DNA from: Aspidiotus rigidus
Taxonomy: Eukaryota > Arthropoda > Insecta > Hemiptera > Diaspididae
NCBI GenBank assembly: GCA_035079385.1
Contig: JAVHKY010000003.1
Location: 23,389,501 to 23,453,500 of the forward strand
Direction of reading: 5' to 3'
Length of the DNA stretch: 64,000 bases
Made by a program: the position numbers and the translations under genes. Under the pieces are notes generated by a model, which was not told the origin of the DNA, did not search any database, and worked only from the letters and a program-made list of their open reading frames with translations. The stretch's first letter is position 1, and every line of letters begins with the position of its first letter. Shown piece after piece: positions 23,790 to 36,205 of the stretch.

Positions 23790-25760
23790 ATAATATCTGG
23801 CCTAGACAAATTTTTCTATGCCATCTAACCTAACTTAGGTTAATGACGTCAGAAGATGACGAGCCCTACATCCTACTTCTAAAACCAGTTGCAATCGCTT
23901 CTTTGTCAGGCTGTCGATTTTGTTCACCGACCTACCGATTTTGAGAATCAATGTGATATTGATTAATAAGTTGATTGTTCCAATACCAATTTTAGAGAAG
24001 AGTAGTGTTTGCATTAGAAAATTTTAGAGTTGTTGATCGTTTTTATTTTCCATTAAGGTTTCGCGATTTTGTTTTCGAATATTAGTGTGATAATCATTCT
24101 ACTGACTACCTACATTGAGTTCGTTTATATTTCGTGTGTTTGTAGAATTAGTAGGTATTGTTTTCATACAGTATCATCTACGATTGCGTGATCGTCATTT
24201 CGCATTTTTGTGCCTTAGACCCATCGTTATTGTGTTTACACAAACGAAACGATCGGTAGGGACGAGACAATAAAAAGCGTCTTTTATCATCATCACGAAC
24301 GTTCACAAAGATTGGTGTATTAATAATTTTGATAGAATGTTCAAAATTGTAACTGTTAAATAATCATGAATTATCTAGGAAAAACACTATTTAGTTCGAG
24401 TTCGTTCTACCGAGCACACGAAGTTTTTCATACAAGTGACAAGAAGACCAGATCAACGAGAGAGCTGAACGAGAGATCGTACGTGGCTCGGTACTGTATT
24501 GGCACGGCGACAGAACGGGAAGGAGCAAGTTGTAATGACAGGTACGGGTTGACACCCCCCCCCCCTCGGTTATCGAGCAATTGCAGTATTTCCTCTTTTT
24601 TTTAATTTTTTTTTTTTTTGACAGCTTTACTAGTAAATTTACACTGCAAAATGCAAATAATTTTAAAATGCTTTTTCAATGCTTCGATGCGATTTTCACT
24701 TCATTATGACTGAATGCTGAACGAGTATGCTGAGGAAGGAAATAGACTGAAAACCGATTTTTAATTGATTAAAGTTACACGTGCAATAATATGAAGAAAT
24801 GTTTGACATTAAAGAAGAGAAAAAAGTAATTTTATTTTAATGAATGCGAATGAAACGGAATGTTTTACAACGAGAATTGTGAATTACTAACTATAGGGGT
24901 GAACATAAATTGTAAAAAAGTGATCCACTTGTAATCAAGGATTTTAAATCATAAATTTTGCGACTCGTTATTATAGTCATCCAAACGCTGGAACAAAGGA
25001 ACACAGGATGTAGTATCTCAGGCAAGGATGTACATATTAATTTACAGGTTTTGTTGTATGGAAATGAATTACACACTGCAATGTATTGATACGGTATTGT
25101 CTTTCCATTTGATACTTATTCCTTACTAGAGTCGTTTTTACCAAATAGAATAAAACTGATGAGAGATGAATTTTTAAAATTCGTTGAAGCGATATTACTA
25201 CAATTAGAAAGCAGAGTAAATGAATGAGCATTGCGTTTAACCTTATTTAATCACAAAATTGATATCAATTATAACTTATGATACGTATTCAGCATTCAGC
25301 GTATTTTGTGCGTTCATCGAACTTCGATCCAATCTTATGAGTCCTCCTATTTGATGGAATATGAATAAGCTAAGTATTATGAGAAGCAACTGAAAACAGT
25401 TTGTGAAAAATCTATAGTTCTGATGCTTGTATAGTAGATGTTGATGATTTATCAACTGGCGAGCGAAATTGAAAAAATTAACAAGTTTATTGTTGAGGGT
25501 GTTTTTTTTAATTGTAAGAATTAGATGAAACTTTCTGAGAAGAGATGTGAGTATTATCATAACAATTGAGAACAGACTTCTAGAAAGAGAAGAGAGTGGC
25601 AGAGTTGGAAGGCTAACTGAAAACTGAAAGTCTGAAGCAAAAGCCAGATAATTTTGGAAAACAAGCTAAAAAGATCCATTTTACCTATATTCATTAAAAA
25701 AAGTACATGAGCATGTGACTGTTCTGTTGTTCTGTGATTAAAAATCATAAGGACATCGCT
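23790..25760. other. No gene recognised
   Basis: AT-rich DNA with one TGACGTCA (23844-23851) and a C run near 24557. Short open frames have no recognisable homology. Confidence 0.5.
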
Positions 25761-25764
25761 GTAG

Positions 25765-25886
25765 TACAAAGTTCAATTGACATGCAATCCAAATCAACAA
25801 TCAGAAAGAAACAGTCTTTCTTAGTCGTCCAAAAGATACAGTTTGCCTGATTGTTGATTTGGATACACATCAATCAACTTTGCACA
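25765..25886. repeat. Imperfect inverted repeat (hairpin element)
   Basis: GTACAAAGTTCAATTGACATG through CCAAATCAACAATCAG on the left (25765-25804) is mirrored by CTGATTGTTGATTTGG through CAATCAACTTTGCAC (25847-25885). The arms are about 40 bp with a few mismatches around a 42-bp loop. Confidence 0.6.
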
Positions 25887-25903
25887 GACAATCAAGGCAC
25901 AAA

Positions 25904-26133
25904 CATTGACTATACTGGTATCAGACAAATACTCGCATTGTTAAAAAAGTTTTCATTTCGCTTGATACTACCACAAGAGCGTGCTGCGTGTTAACCAGCA
26001 GAGTAAAAGAGATAGAACATCTTTCTCTCTTACACCTACGGCTTGACACGCAGCACACTCTGGTGCTAGTATCTAGCAAAGTGAAAACTTTTTTAACAAT
26101 GCGAGTATTTGTCTGATACCAGTATAGTCAATG
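25904..26133. mobile_element. Hairpin MITE, about 230 bp
   Basis: Near-perfect arms of about 90 bp: the left arm begins CATTGACTATACTGG (25904) and the right arm ends CCAGTATAGTCAATG (26133). Both share ACAAATACTCGCATTG and the GTGCTGCGTGT block near the loop. The flanks GCACAAA (left) and GCACGAA (right) look like a target duplication of 7-8 bp with one mismatch, which would fit a hAT-like element, but this is inference. No coding capacity. Confidence 0.75.
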
Positions 26134-26194
26134 GCACGAACTTCTTCTAGCCCTAGCCTGCTACAGGCTGCTTGTCAAGTTCCTCTTTGTATGT

Positions 26195-26330
26195 AGGTAT
26201 AGCTCGATGGTCGAAAATATCTCAAGTCCCTGGACATTTCCCCAAAAATGATGACATCACAAAAGTAGGATGCGTACGCGCTTGGATGCGGACGTTTTTT
26301 GAGGATATCCCCTCTCCTCAATAAAACGAA
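26195..26330. repeat. Dispersed repeat with GGACGTTTTTTGAGGAT block
   Basis: ATGCGGACGTTTTTTGAGGAT followed by CTCCTCAATAAAACGAAAC. The same block occurs at 22443-22490 and, inverted, at 47295-47362, where it leads into the GGGAACC end of the dispersed TIR family. Confidence 0.5.
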
Positions 26331-26364
26331 ACAGTAATAATCACAAATCGCGCGGACCAATAGG

Positions 26365-26545
26365 AACACAGTTCAACTATTGAACTGCCACTCAAGTTCA
26401 GCAGTCGTTCAACCATCGTTCAACTGTAGTTCAACGTTGATCGGGTCTTGCACAACCCACTTTTTTCTTGATCTGCGGTTCAACGACGGTTCACACTGAA
26501 CTTCGCATTGAACCACGATTGCACAACTGGCTCTAATACTGGACC
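26365..26545. repeat. Cluster of GTTCAAC words
   Basis: GTTCAAC, GGTTCA or their complements occur about ten times in 180 bp on both strands, together with TTGCACAAC at two points. The pattern looks like a short palindromic repeat or a decayed MITE. Function unknown. Confidence 0.45.
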
Positions 26546-26949
26546 ATATCTGTATCTGTAAACGCCTAGCTATATTTAGAAGTCTTAATTGTCGTACAGT
26601 ACAGAAACGGGTAGGTATATTAGAAAATGACAAGAGTTAAAAATACATGTAGTGACACCTGCGGGTGGCGAGCACTGTTGTAACAATTCTATATTCTCAG
26701 TTAACCTTGGAGAAAGGAAAGGTAGGGTTTTACAACAAACACAATCATTTGTTCAGATTTATGCGAGCTGACTACAGTTTCTACGTTTGCCATTGTAATT
26801 GAGTGGTTGTTGTGTCCCTCTATAGCTAAAGAGTTTTAATACGTGCAGAAAAAACTCATATCGGAACGGAGAGAAAGATGTGCGCGAGCACCGATGCAGG
26901 CGCGGATTTACGAGTACATTTTGAGGGGGATATTCCATTGTTCAAAATT

Positions 26950-27140
26950 TTTTCAATGTAAGCTGTGTGTAGCGTTTCAGTGATGGATATCTCACATGTG
27001 GTGAGCCGTACTTGGCGGACATCAGGAATGTCTTGTATCTAGAGGGCAGCCAACTAGTGTAGACTATGTTCAGGCCTTCAGTGGTGAATATCTCACGTGT
27101 GGTGAGATATACTTGAGTGGCATCGTAGATGTCTATGCAG
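26950..27140. repeat. Two diverged direct copies of a 110-bp unit
   Basis: CAGTGATGGATATCTCACATGTGGTGAGCCGTACTTG with GTCTTGTATC (from 26969) is echoed by CAGTGGTGAATATCTCACGTGTGGTGAGATATACTTG with GTCTATGC (from 27079), about 110 bp apart. Not recognised as coding. Confidence 0.5.
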
Positions 27141-27278
27141 TGCGGATCTTGTTCGTGTCTAAGCAGGACGTGACGAACCCCGGGGACGTATGGGTCCGAG
27201 TTGCTGCGGGTCATACCCTCAGCAGGCTCGGATTTAGCTCATTTGCCGCCCTAGGCAAAAAATGTTTAGTCTTATTTC

Positions 27279-27482
27279 AACAGGGAACCTGTTTTAGGGA
27301 GGTTTTATGAGGAAATCGCCGTGCGCCGTGCGTCAACCGGCAAAAAACTTGGAAAAATTCCAACTCTCGAGGTGTATATGATAAGAGAGGGACTTGAAAA
27401 AATTTTGACCTCCGAGCTATATATGATAAGAGAGGGACTTGGAAAAAATGTTGACTCTCGAGCTATATATGATACGAGGTTG
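27279..27482. repeat. Dispersed TIR-family copy, left end plus minisatellite
   Basis: AACAGGGAACCTGTTTTA (27279-27296) is followed by a CGCCGTGCGCCGTGCGTC block and three inverted units of the AT minisatellite (CTCGAGCTATATATGATA). No right end was found nearby. Confidence 0.65.
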
Positions 27483-27855
27483 TTCGAGGGGCACTGCGAG
27501 AGAGATGAGCCTCGCGAGGCAAGACTGCGGGAACTCGTAACTGTGGTATGGCGGGGATCCGTTAATGCAGTTCTTTCCGTAAGGAAGTTGCAAGTGGTCA
27601 GACAGTTATTCAACTAATCCAGAAAATTTCCTGAGGGTCGGTGGTACCCAGTTTGGAGTTGGAGTTTGACTTTTTAGTGTTTGCGCTGACAGTCTCTGCC
27701 CTTGTGGTGTGCGTGTGCTCAGTAGTTAGGTAGGATTAATCAGGAGTATATTTCAGGTATGCTCAAACGAGATTTTACAGTTCACGGGTAATTCAGAATA
27801 TGGTCTAGCTCGTCATCTTACAGAAAATTTGCATCGGTTGAATTCTGACAATGTA

Positions 27856-29358
27856 TATGTTACGCTCAATTCACGTAATTGCTCGAATTACGCGTAATGA
27901 GCAGCAAAATTGTTTAATACGCGTAATTAGCAGACGTACGCTGCTCATTACGCGTAATCAGCAATATTTTTCTGCGAATTACAAGTAATGGGCAGGAATC
28001 TAGCTGCCCAATACGCGTATTGAGCATCCTTATGAACCAATCCGAATTGGTTCGGCTTGGTTCAATGGGGACTGGAAGGGATATCGTCGGTCTGTCAAAG
28101 CAAACGATAAACGTGCGTAAAGAATGATATAGTATACAATTCTGCGTGCCTTGCAGGCCGAATAAAATAGGTGGACTTTTTCTTGGAATGCATCTTTACA
28201 TTTTGGCAACCATCGGTTATATAAGGGTAAAAATACTTGCTGAATCCGAATTTCATACTTGCCAAGTCGAATTTTTGCTCCTTATGGTCCAAATCCCCTC
28301 ATTTCATTTCTGTTTCAAGGTTATAAACAGAAGGTTGTAATCTTTTTTTTTTGGTGGGGGTTGCTGGTGTACAGAATTGGATCTTCAAACTTTACTTGAG
28401 ATATTGGGATCACATACAGCCAAGATGAGGACCCAAATTTGGGTCAAATTAAGGCCAAATTTATTAATATAATGCTAGAGTGTGGGGTATCGTTTCTATG
28501 TTTTTTTTAACCGGTAAAATCAAAAACGACCACCATGAGCTTGCCTCGGAATTAAAAGTCGAGATACTTGGGTCCTGTGGTTATGTTTTCACAAATATGC
28601 TCGTCTGTTATTATAGTTCTTTTTCCTTTAAGAAATATGATTCTTTATCAATAAAGTTATTTGAGCTACGATTTTAAATAATCCTCCTTATTTTACAGTT
28701 TATCTTATTTGTACGGACTAATTTTGAGGTACTTATACTTTATTTTGATAGTGTATAATGCATTTGAGAGAAAGCTTTGTGATTTTAACCTGACCAATTT
28801 CCAATATCTCAAGTAGAGTTTGAAGATCCAAATTTGTACACTAGCAAGCACCCCACCCCACCCCCCCCCCCCAATAAAAAAAAATACAACCTTCGGTTTT
28901 ACCTTGAAACAGAAATGAAATGAGTTTGGCCGCCATATTCAATTTAGGCCATAAGGAGGTAAAATTCGACTTGGCAACCATGAAATTCGGATTCAGCGAG
29001 TGTTTTTACCCTCATGACCGATGGTTGCCCAAATGTTTCAAGAAATAATGTTGGAAGGAAAAAATTATCCATTTTCATGGTTTGTCCACCAGTCTAGAAG
29101 TTGTGACAATCATGATAACTAATAGAATAAGATTTTGAATTTAGAAAGTGATGACGATCTCCTTGAGTGATAATAGAAAGTAATTTACATTATAATGATT
29201 TTTTGAAGTATTCCAAGTAAAATGAAAATACCATTATTTTACAATCAAGTCAGCTTCTCATTGGTCAATTCCACCTGCTCATTACGCGAAATGGGCAGCA
29301 ACTCGGTACGTCTGCTTATTACACGTATTGAGCAGTGACGTGAATTGAGCTCAACATA
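27856..29358. mobile_element. Fold-back element of about 1.5 kb with palindromic TTACGCGTAA units
   Basis: The outer ends are inverted: TATGTTACGCTCAATTCACG (27856) against the complement of CGTGAATTGAGCTCAACATA (ending 29358). A second, internal pair of arms of about 260 bp (28165-28415 and 28795-29055) includes AACCATCGGT, CTTGCCAAGTCGAATTTT and GGATCTTCAAACT. Near the outer ends the unit CTGCTCATTACGCGTAAT occurs seven or eight times in both orientations. TA at both borders may be the target duplication. No transposase is encoded, so it is a non-autonomous fold-back or MITE-like element. Confidence 0.7.
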
Positions 29359-29365
29359 TTATACA

Positions 29366-32015
29366 TCATAAATGGATTATGATTGGTTACTCTCCCTTCG
29401 GAGTATTCGTCCTTTCGCGTTTATTTTCTTCTCACTTAATCGAAAAATATGGTCAAAGCGCTTAATGTGAGCATTTCTTGGAGTGAATGTAACACCCTTG
29501 CGCCTTATAATACCCGTTGATTATACACAATGCAAAATGTAGGTCAGAACACTGAATCCTTACTCTTATCAATTATGATACCGCGTTTCCCGCATTTACG
29601 AAGGAGTTTTCCGCGTTATTTTCTTAAATTAAAAAAAAATATACGTTCGGTTACTATGACTCTAGTTCTAAAAGTGGTTAGTAAAATATTCCACTGACGA
29701 AAAAAGTCGGTAAAAGGGTCTGCGGAGCCATGCGAATACGTACTAAACCGTGAACTCGTCCGTTTCGCACACTGACCTATTGTCTTATATCTTCTTTTGT
29801 TTACTCCCAGACGAGGACGTAAAGTCGAGTGCATCGGGTAAAGTTATCGTCCGACCGTGTCTCGTATCACTTCCTATCCTTATTGTGGATACGGCGCACG
29901 TATATATGCGCTCTTCGTGTAGAGCAGTTGTCTAACACCTGATTTATCTACAATCACTTGTTCGTAATTTGTTTTAAATTTTTGTATTCGTATTTTCGCT
30001 ACTCAACTGATAGCACGAATACCGCTCGTACTCGTTATCGTCGGCCGATGGAAAAAAATTTTCGTCTAACAGTTGCGCGTCGAAGAAGGTCGATGAAAAG
30101 TTTTTGAAAATTTTCGCAACGGTTGTTTCTATGTTATACTCGAAAAAGATGTTTCTAAAGTTGATCCTTAAAATTAAATTTTGAATAGCGAGTCCATGAA
30201 TACAATCATTTACCGAAATATCAAAAAGTAAGTGCTTTAAATTTTTATTTTTTTATATATTCATTCTCATAGTTTTCGTAATGTTCAAAAATCTTCTTTG
30301 TTCTGTGGTGATAATTGTCTTTCCAATATCGAGGTGATTCTCGTCCAAGTTCAAAGGTACTTCCCGTAGTCGAGGAAATATCTTGGCTTTTTTCCAATAT
30401 AAGAAATTGAAATCGTTATAACGTATGCACGCACCGGTAGCTTTCATTGAGGCCGTAGGTATTATTTATGATAACATAAAAAATCATTCTCGAGCGCGTA
30501 TATCGTATATTATACCTATCACACGTAGCGCAGTGTGACCTACCTACATTCGCCTATACCAAGTTCTTTTAGATACTTTTCTACAAATTGACGAACTGAG
30601 AAAAATAAAAAAGAAGAGCCTAATAGACGCGAGCAGAAAATATACCTCTAATTCCCGATCCAAAAATATATTCTATAAAGTGTTATGTACTGCACATGGG
30701 TACAATTTATGACCTTCCTGCACACGTAATAAACACGATTTGTTTGTGTACATGCGAATACTGAGTCAATATTGGCTGAGAGTCAGATGACGTCCGATTC
30801 GTGTGCAGGCCTCCAAGTAAAAACTTAGTCGATTAGAAATTTTTTTAATTAATCGCGTGCACATAATAACCACATTTATATTATCTCGGTTAAGGTTTGA
30901 ATTCTCACATAGAAATACTGTCTTTGTTGACTTTTTCAATTGAGGTATCTGTAATTAGTGCTGCAAATCTTGGTCTTTAAAAAGAAAAAATATTGGTCTG
31001 TATAGGCATGCATTGTTAATTAGCTTCTATTGACAATCCCGTTCAATAAATTAATTAATATCTCGCATCATTAATTGAAATAATATTCCGAGCAATATTT
31101 CGTATTATTCTTTAGAGAGAGTGAGCTTGTATATTTCTGAGCAAAACAATTAAAGTGAGGCTTTGCTGCATAAATGCATTTTACGAACCGAGTTGGAGAC
31201 GAGTCAACTGAATGCATAATGTATGGAATTCTAACTTCAATCTCTTGCATCAAAAAAAAAAAAAATTTTTCAAATTACGCTTTACCATCATGTGTTGAAG
31301 GAGTTCAATGAAAAACAAAACGATAAAATTATTGGATAAAGTACATTCAGCAAGAAGGGGAGAAAAAAATTTGGAAGGCAATAGGCCTATTATGTTTTAA
31401 AAATTCATACTTGTTGATTCACGTCTTCTTGACGGCACGTTTCAACATTCTTCTTCAATTAGAAATAATTGATCGAACGAGTCTGGTTATGTAACAATTA
31501 CGGTCAAGATTATTTTCTGAAAATTAAGAAAAGACGATGAGTAATCAATATTGATTATTTTTTCTCTTGCAAATCTCTCTATACTTGTGATTCATCGAAT
31601 GATAATATTTAACTTAGGTCTTTTCTTCCTTACACAAGCATTTGTATAACCGTAACGTTAACTAAGCTGTCGTCATGGTCTACGAAAGCCAGACGTACGA
31701 TACGTACTGATATTTCAAATTTATATAAACAGCGACATTCTGGTTCAATTATTACGACTGAACAGAAATATCATTTTGACATAGGTTTCTTAGACAATTT
31801 TACACTCGATTTTCTGACTAATTTTGATTTTTTTGGACAGGTTTTTGAACCAGCTTGTGATTTTTTATGAGGTAAATTTTTTGTAGACAATGTCAAGCGA
31901 GAAACTCGGTCTATCCCCAGGAATTACCACTCCCTGTGCGCCTCCGCTTTAAAGGTCTTTCTAATATCTAATCTGGACTTTCTCATTTCTTAGCCGAGAC
32001 ACATTTTGATGTTGG
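29366..32015. other. No gene recognised
   Basis: AT-rich spacer. Short open frames on both strands lack recognisable motifs and splice context. Confidence 0.5.
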
Positions 32016-32019
32016 GGAA

Positions 32020-32135
32020 GGGACTTTGAAAAAGGTTGACTTCCGAGGTATATATGACACGTGAGATTTGAAATTCGATAGTACAGGGCGACTAAGAGAA
32101 GAAGTCGACTGAGACGAGTAGGAAACCTGTTTTAT
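32020..32135. repeat. Dispersed TIR-family remnant
   Basis: GACTTCCGAGGTATATATGA resembles a unit of the AT minisatellite in inverted orientation, followed by GTAGGAAACCTGTTTTATG, the common end of the family. Confidence 0.5.
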
Positions 32136-32139
32136 GAAA

Positions 32140-33172
32140 TGCTGAATTTTTAAAGTCGCGACCTAAAACGCCTCCCTCATCTTTCAACTTCTCCCGAAGA
32201 ATACCAAGCACAGTTTAACAAAATCCTTAACAACTTTCACAACCCTATACTATGTTTCACCGATGGATCTAAATATCAAAACAAAACCGGCTTTGCTTAC
32301 TCAATAGATCATATCACAGTCTCTCACCGACACCGCAACACCGCATCCGTCTTTACCACTGAACTACAAGCAATCTTTAGCTGTTTAGAACACATCCTCA
32401 CCAACCTACCCTCCCGTCTTCCTCTCAACCCATTTTTAGTCATTTCCGACTCCCTATCATCACTCGACGCCATATCCAACCACACTTCCTCCCACCCACT
32501 CATAAGTCGTATACACACTCTCATTAACACCTTCCATACCATCCCCATCCCATTATTCTTCATCTGGGTACCTGGTCACAAGGGTATCTCAGGAAACGAA
32601 AATGTCGACAAAGCAGCCAAACTAGCAACCCATAACCCACCAGTCAACCGCTCTTTCCTCCCCTCACGCTCAGATCTCTCCAAACACATCAACAAATTCA
32701 TCACTCAAGCATGGTTCACTCATTGGTCTGATCTCAAATCACACTCAGACAAACTAGCCCAAATTAAAAATATTCCCACCGCATGGGACTCTTCAAATCT
32801 GTCAACACGCAGAGAAAAAATAGTCATCACCCGTCTCAGAATCGGCCACACCAGACTCAGTCACACCCATCTCATCTCTCATCTTATGCCTCTCTCATGC
32901 CCTCACTGCGAATCTGAACACCCCCTATCCGTTCAACACATCTTCTGCTGCCCCAACTTGACCCAACTCCGTAATTCCTTATCCATCCCTCACAACCATA
33001 CAGAAGCACTTTCAGATCTCTTTCCCTCCATCCCTAACATATTCAACTTTTTACAACAAGCCAACTTCCTCTCACGCATATAATCACACAATCTAGCCGA
33101 GCTCATAGCCCTGAAGGCAGGCTGCTAGTAGCTCGTTAATTAAAAATAAAAAAAATAAAAAAATAAAAAAAA
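32140..33172 (+). mobile_element. 5'-truncated LINE with readable RNase H domain
   Basis: A continuous frame from about 32150 to the stop at 33081-33083 encodes the C-terminal end of a Jockey-type polyprotein. The RNase H catalytic set is visible in order: CFTDGSK (Asp, about 32254), TELQAIF (Glu, about 32358), ISDSLSSLDA (Asp, about 32446) and PGHKGISGNENVDKAAK (His and Asp, about 32572). Next come RLRIGHTRLSHTHL and a CPHC-x4-H-x5-QHIFC zinc-knuckle-like end. A 3' end of GGCTGCTAGTAGCTCGTTAA and an A-rich tail (33139-33171) finish it. The base composition, unusually C-rich on this strand, differs from the surroundings. The reverse transcriptase is missing, so it cannot move by itself. The same 3' end is found at 51620. 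Confidence 0.85.
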
Positions 33173-35122
33173 AGTACGCAGCCTAAACTGGGTCAGCCAA
33201 CCGTCGAGACGCGCTCGATATCGAAAATGTTCAGAGTTTGAGAATCGAAATATTTCTAGATCACGACTCAAAAGAGCAAAAAAGAAAAATTTTGCTCGAC
33301 TTACAAAATGCGTTTTGTACGTCTAGCGTCTTTCATCAGGTATACATAACTAAACACTACAATGAGAGAAACGAGGAAATAAAATAGCTGACGATTTGAA
33401 AAAACAAGCAGATTACTCATCAAGAACTTGAGAGTAAAAAGTTCGTAATTTTCCACTATCGCTTTTAAAGTTGATGGAATTCCTTTCTCTCATAATTTCA
33501 ACTTCTCTCCTCTTACGATTTTCTTCTCTCGCTATGATAAATACATTATGAAAATTTATATTGTGATCTTTATTCTTAGCATGATACGCTAAGAAAAGTA
33601 AGTAAGAATTATAAATTATTGACTCAAAAGAGAAAATTTCTTTCAAATTTACGGTTGCAGGAATGAAGTCACTGGTCATTGTATGCACCACGATAGCGAG
33701 ATGCCCGCGATATCTAGTCTAATGGCTTCGAAGAATATTCTGAATCCCACTTCTTTACACGACTCCAACCGATTTCACGGGAAGTTACTAAAGAACAACT
33801 CTTCCGTCCAACATCTTTCCAACTGATTGTGGTTTCGAGAAGGGCAGAAGCTTTGATTTACTTTTGAGACTTGGAAAATGTTCGAAAGTCGAGGAGGGGG
33901 GGGGGACTACGGGTAACCTGAAATAGAATTTAGAAAATAGGCCCGAAAGAATCATTCGCTGACAACTCGCAGACTGCAGTATTGCTCTTCAATATAATCA
34001 CCTTCGCGTCTAATTCGTAGGGCCTTGAGAATTCTCAGAAAAATTAACAACACTGCTGATCGACTGAAAGGAAAGGAATCGACTCTTCAAGTACAGGTAG
34101 AGAATTACATTATTATTATTTGAACTGATACAGCCAAGGAAAAACGCATATATGCGACAAAATTATATACGAGCGCAGTGACAGGGATTCGTCGATCTAT
34201 CATTAATAATAACAAATTTTGTAGCAAACCTGCCTTGTCGATTTTACTACTACTCGTTTTCGGATGACTTCGGTACATTTTTCTCTTTCGTCAATACCTA
34301 CTGATGATAAAGTATAACGTAGACGATCGTTTCTAGTTCGGTTAAGGATCAACCCAAATTCGCATCTCGATAAATATCCTCGAAACTCGGATGCGATCGA
34401 TCTACACCGCACCACATATACTTCGAACTTATTATCCTGGGATCCGGGGTACGAATTCTTTTACCCAGTCTGATATCTTAGAGACTAGTAAACGAAATTG
34501 AAACTTTCGAGCGGGCTTTGGTACGATACCAATTTTCGCGATTTCAGATCAATAATATAAAATATTGGGGGCACTCCGATCTTCGAAAAATAAAAATCTA
34601 TTCTAATAACATACCGATATTTCAAATCTACCTATAAAGATGCTTTTGCTCTATATAAAACACCCTTATCGGACCACGTTGGTAGGTTATCCGCCCGGCC
34701 CTAAGGACGACACATCGAGAAAAGTGGAGCACATTGAAATCGCGTATACGAGCGCGTCGATTCTTCATCGAAAAATATACATCCTTCGACGTCGAATGTT
34801 AGAACATATACTCCTTTCACCTACGAGCCGAAGCTCATCGGTGAACCTCAAAAATTCACTCGTATACGCTCACCGTAATAGATTGTGGTGGAGATGTGAT
34901 AGTGGGTGAAGCAGGAAAGAGACATCTGATAAGGATAGACGAAACGGGAAAGCAGGAAAAAACCTTGGCTACGTGGCGGCAGGCTAGAAGATAACGTGGA
35001 CTACGAATGTGAATTCTACTACCGCATCTCCACACTAATACCGTACTATGATAAAAAAAAACTTGACTATCCGAAAGTTCATTTCACATAATCGTTGCTA
35101 CACCACAAGTTATTATATTAAA
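33173..35122. other. No gene recognised
   Basis: AT-rich spacer; a G run and one minisatellite-like unit near 33860-33910 are the only repeats noticed. An 89-codon open frame at 34640-34909 has no recognisable homology. Confidence 0.5.
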
Positions 35123-35124
35123 TA

Positions 35125-35260
35125 TGTGACCCCGTCTACAGAAACCCGGCTTAGCGTTGAATATCGATCAGGAGGAAAGGATCTTTCACCGAGGAAGGAA
35201 GATTCCTTTTCTCCTGATTGTAATTGAACACTAAGCCGGGTTTCTGTAGACGGGGTCACA
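35125..35260. mobile_element. MITE with perfect 30-bp terminal inverted repeats
   Basis: TGTGACCCCGTCTACAGAAA at 35125 is the start of a 30-bp terminal repeat that is exactly mirrored at 35231-35260. TA lies immediately outside both ends (35123-35124 and 35261-35262), as expected for Tc1/mariner-type insertion. The interior of about 76 bp has its own imperfect hairpin around AGGAAAGGATC/GATTCCTTTTCTCCT. Non-coding. Confidence 0.85.
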
Positions 35261-35265
35261 TATGT

Positions 35266-36205
35266 AAGACTCAGAGGTACGTCATGCGAACTTTTCTTAC
35301 CCCGCCTAATATTACCTCAGAGGTGTCCTTTTGACACTTGTGTTTCGCGGGTATAAAATTGCAAAATCAATAGAGCTCGATAGCTTACGTACTCGCAAAT
35401 TCGTGGAAACGGTAGAGCGTTTTTACATCTCTCCCTTTCGGGCACCTCATCACCAGAGAAGAATGCCAGGCTGATCGTTCACCTAATCAGAGGTTCAAAG
35501 ACTTGACTGAAGCATTCTGTTTTTCCCGACACCCAAACTCTAGATAGAGTAAACCACTTATCGACTTGTAAGACTCAGTGGTTCGTCATGCGAACTTGTT
35601 CTTAGCCCCCTTCGGCGTTGCCAACCTGGAGGCCACAAATGTGTCACACTTCAATATTCCAAAAAGGCCACCGTGCCATATTTCTGTGCTAAACCAGAAT
35701 GACGTATTTCTAAAAATAACGATCTGGAGAACTGGGTCTTTTGTAAGGTACACAGTGACACCTTTCTCTGGATTGTCATTTTAGTAAATAGAAATGTGAA
35801 TCTAGAGAAGAGAGTCTTATTGTAATACTATATTTGACAAAAGACCTAGTCCTCTTGATCGTTATTTCACAGAATTGTCTTTCTAGCCTAGCAGAGACGG
35901 TTGTTGTCGTGACGTCATTGCCATAAAAATCTTTTTGTCAAATGAAAGAAATGTAATCTAAATCTATAGTCAGCGCAATACATATATAAAATGTGTCGCC
36001 AAATGTACCAATATGTGTCCCAAAAAATACCAGCAGAAAAGACTGCCAACTGTGGCAAGAGGGCGCCACTGCATTTTATAAGTTAGTACCTCAGGGGTGC
36101 ACAAAATCGATAAGCATCAGCGTAATTGAGCTCGGTAGCTTATATACTCGCAACGCGATGCCACCAAGACGAAAATTTATTAAAATGGTCGAGCGTTTTT
36201 ACTCA
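35266..36205. repeat. Direct duplication, second copy expanded
   Basis: GTAAGACTCAGAGGTACGTCATGCGAAC (35266 on) recurs as GTAAGACTCAGTGGTTCGTC at 35569. The end of the first copy, with GAGCTCGATAGCTTA, ACTCGCAA and GGTAGAGCGTTTTTAC, recurs at 36128-36200. The second copy holds roughly 470 bp more between these blocks, including a TGACGTCA at 35910-35917. Confidence 0.6.
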
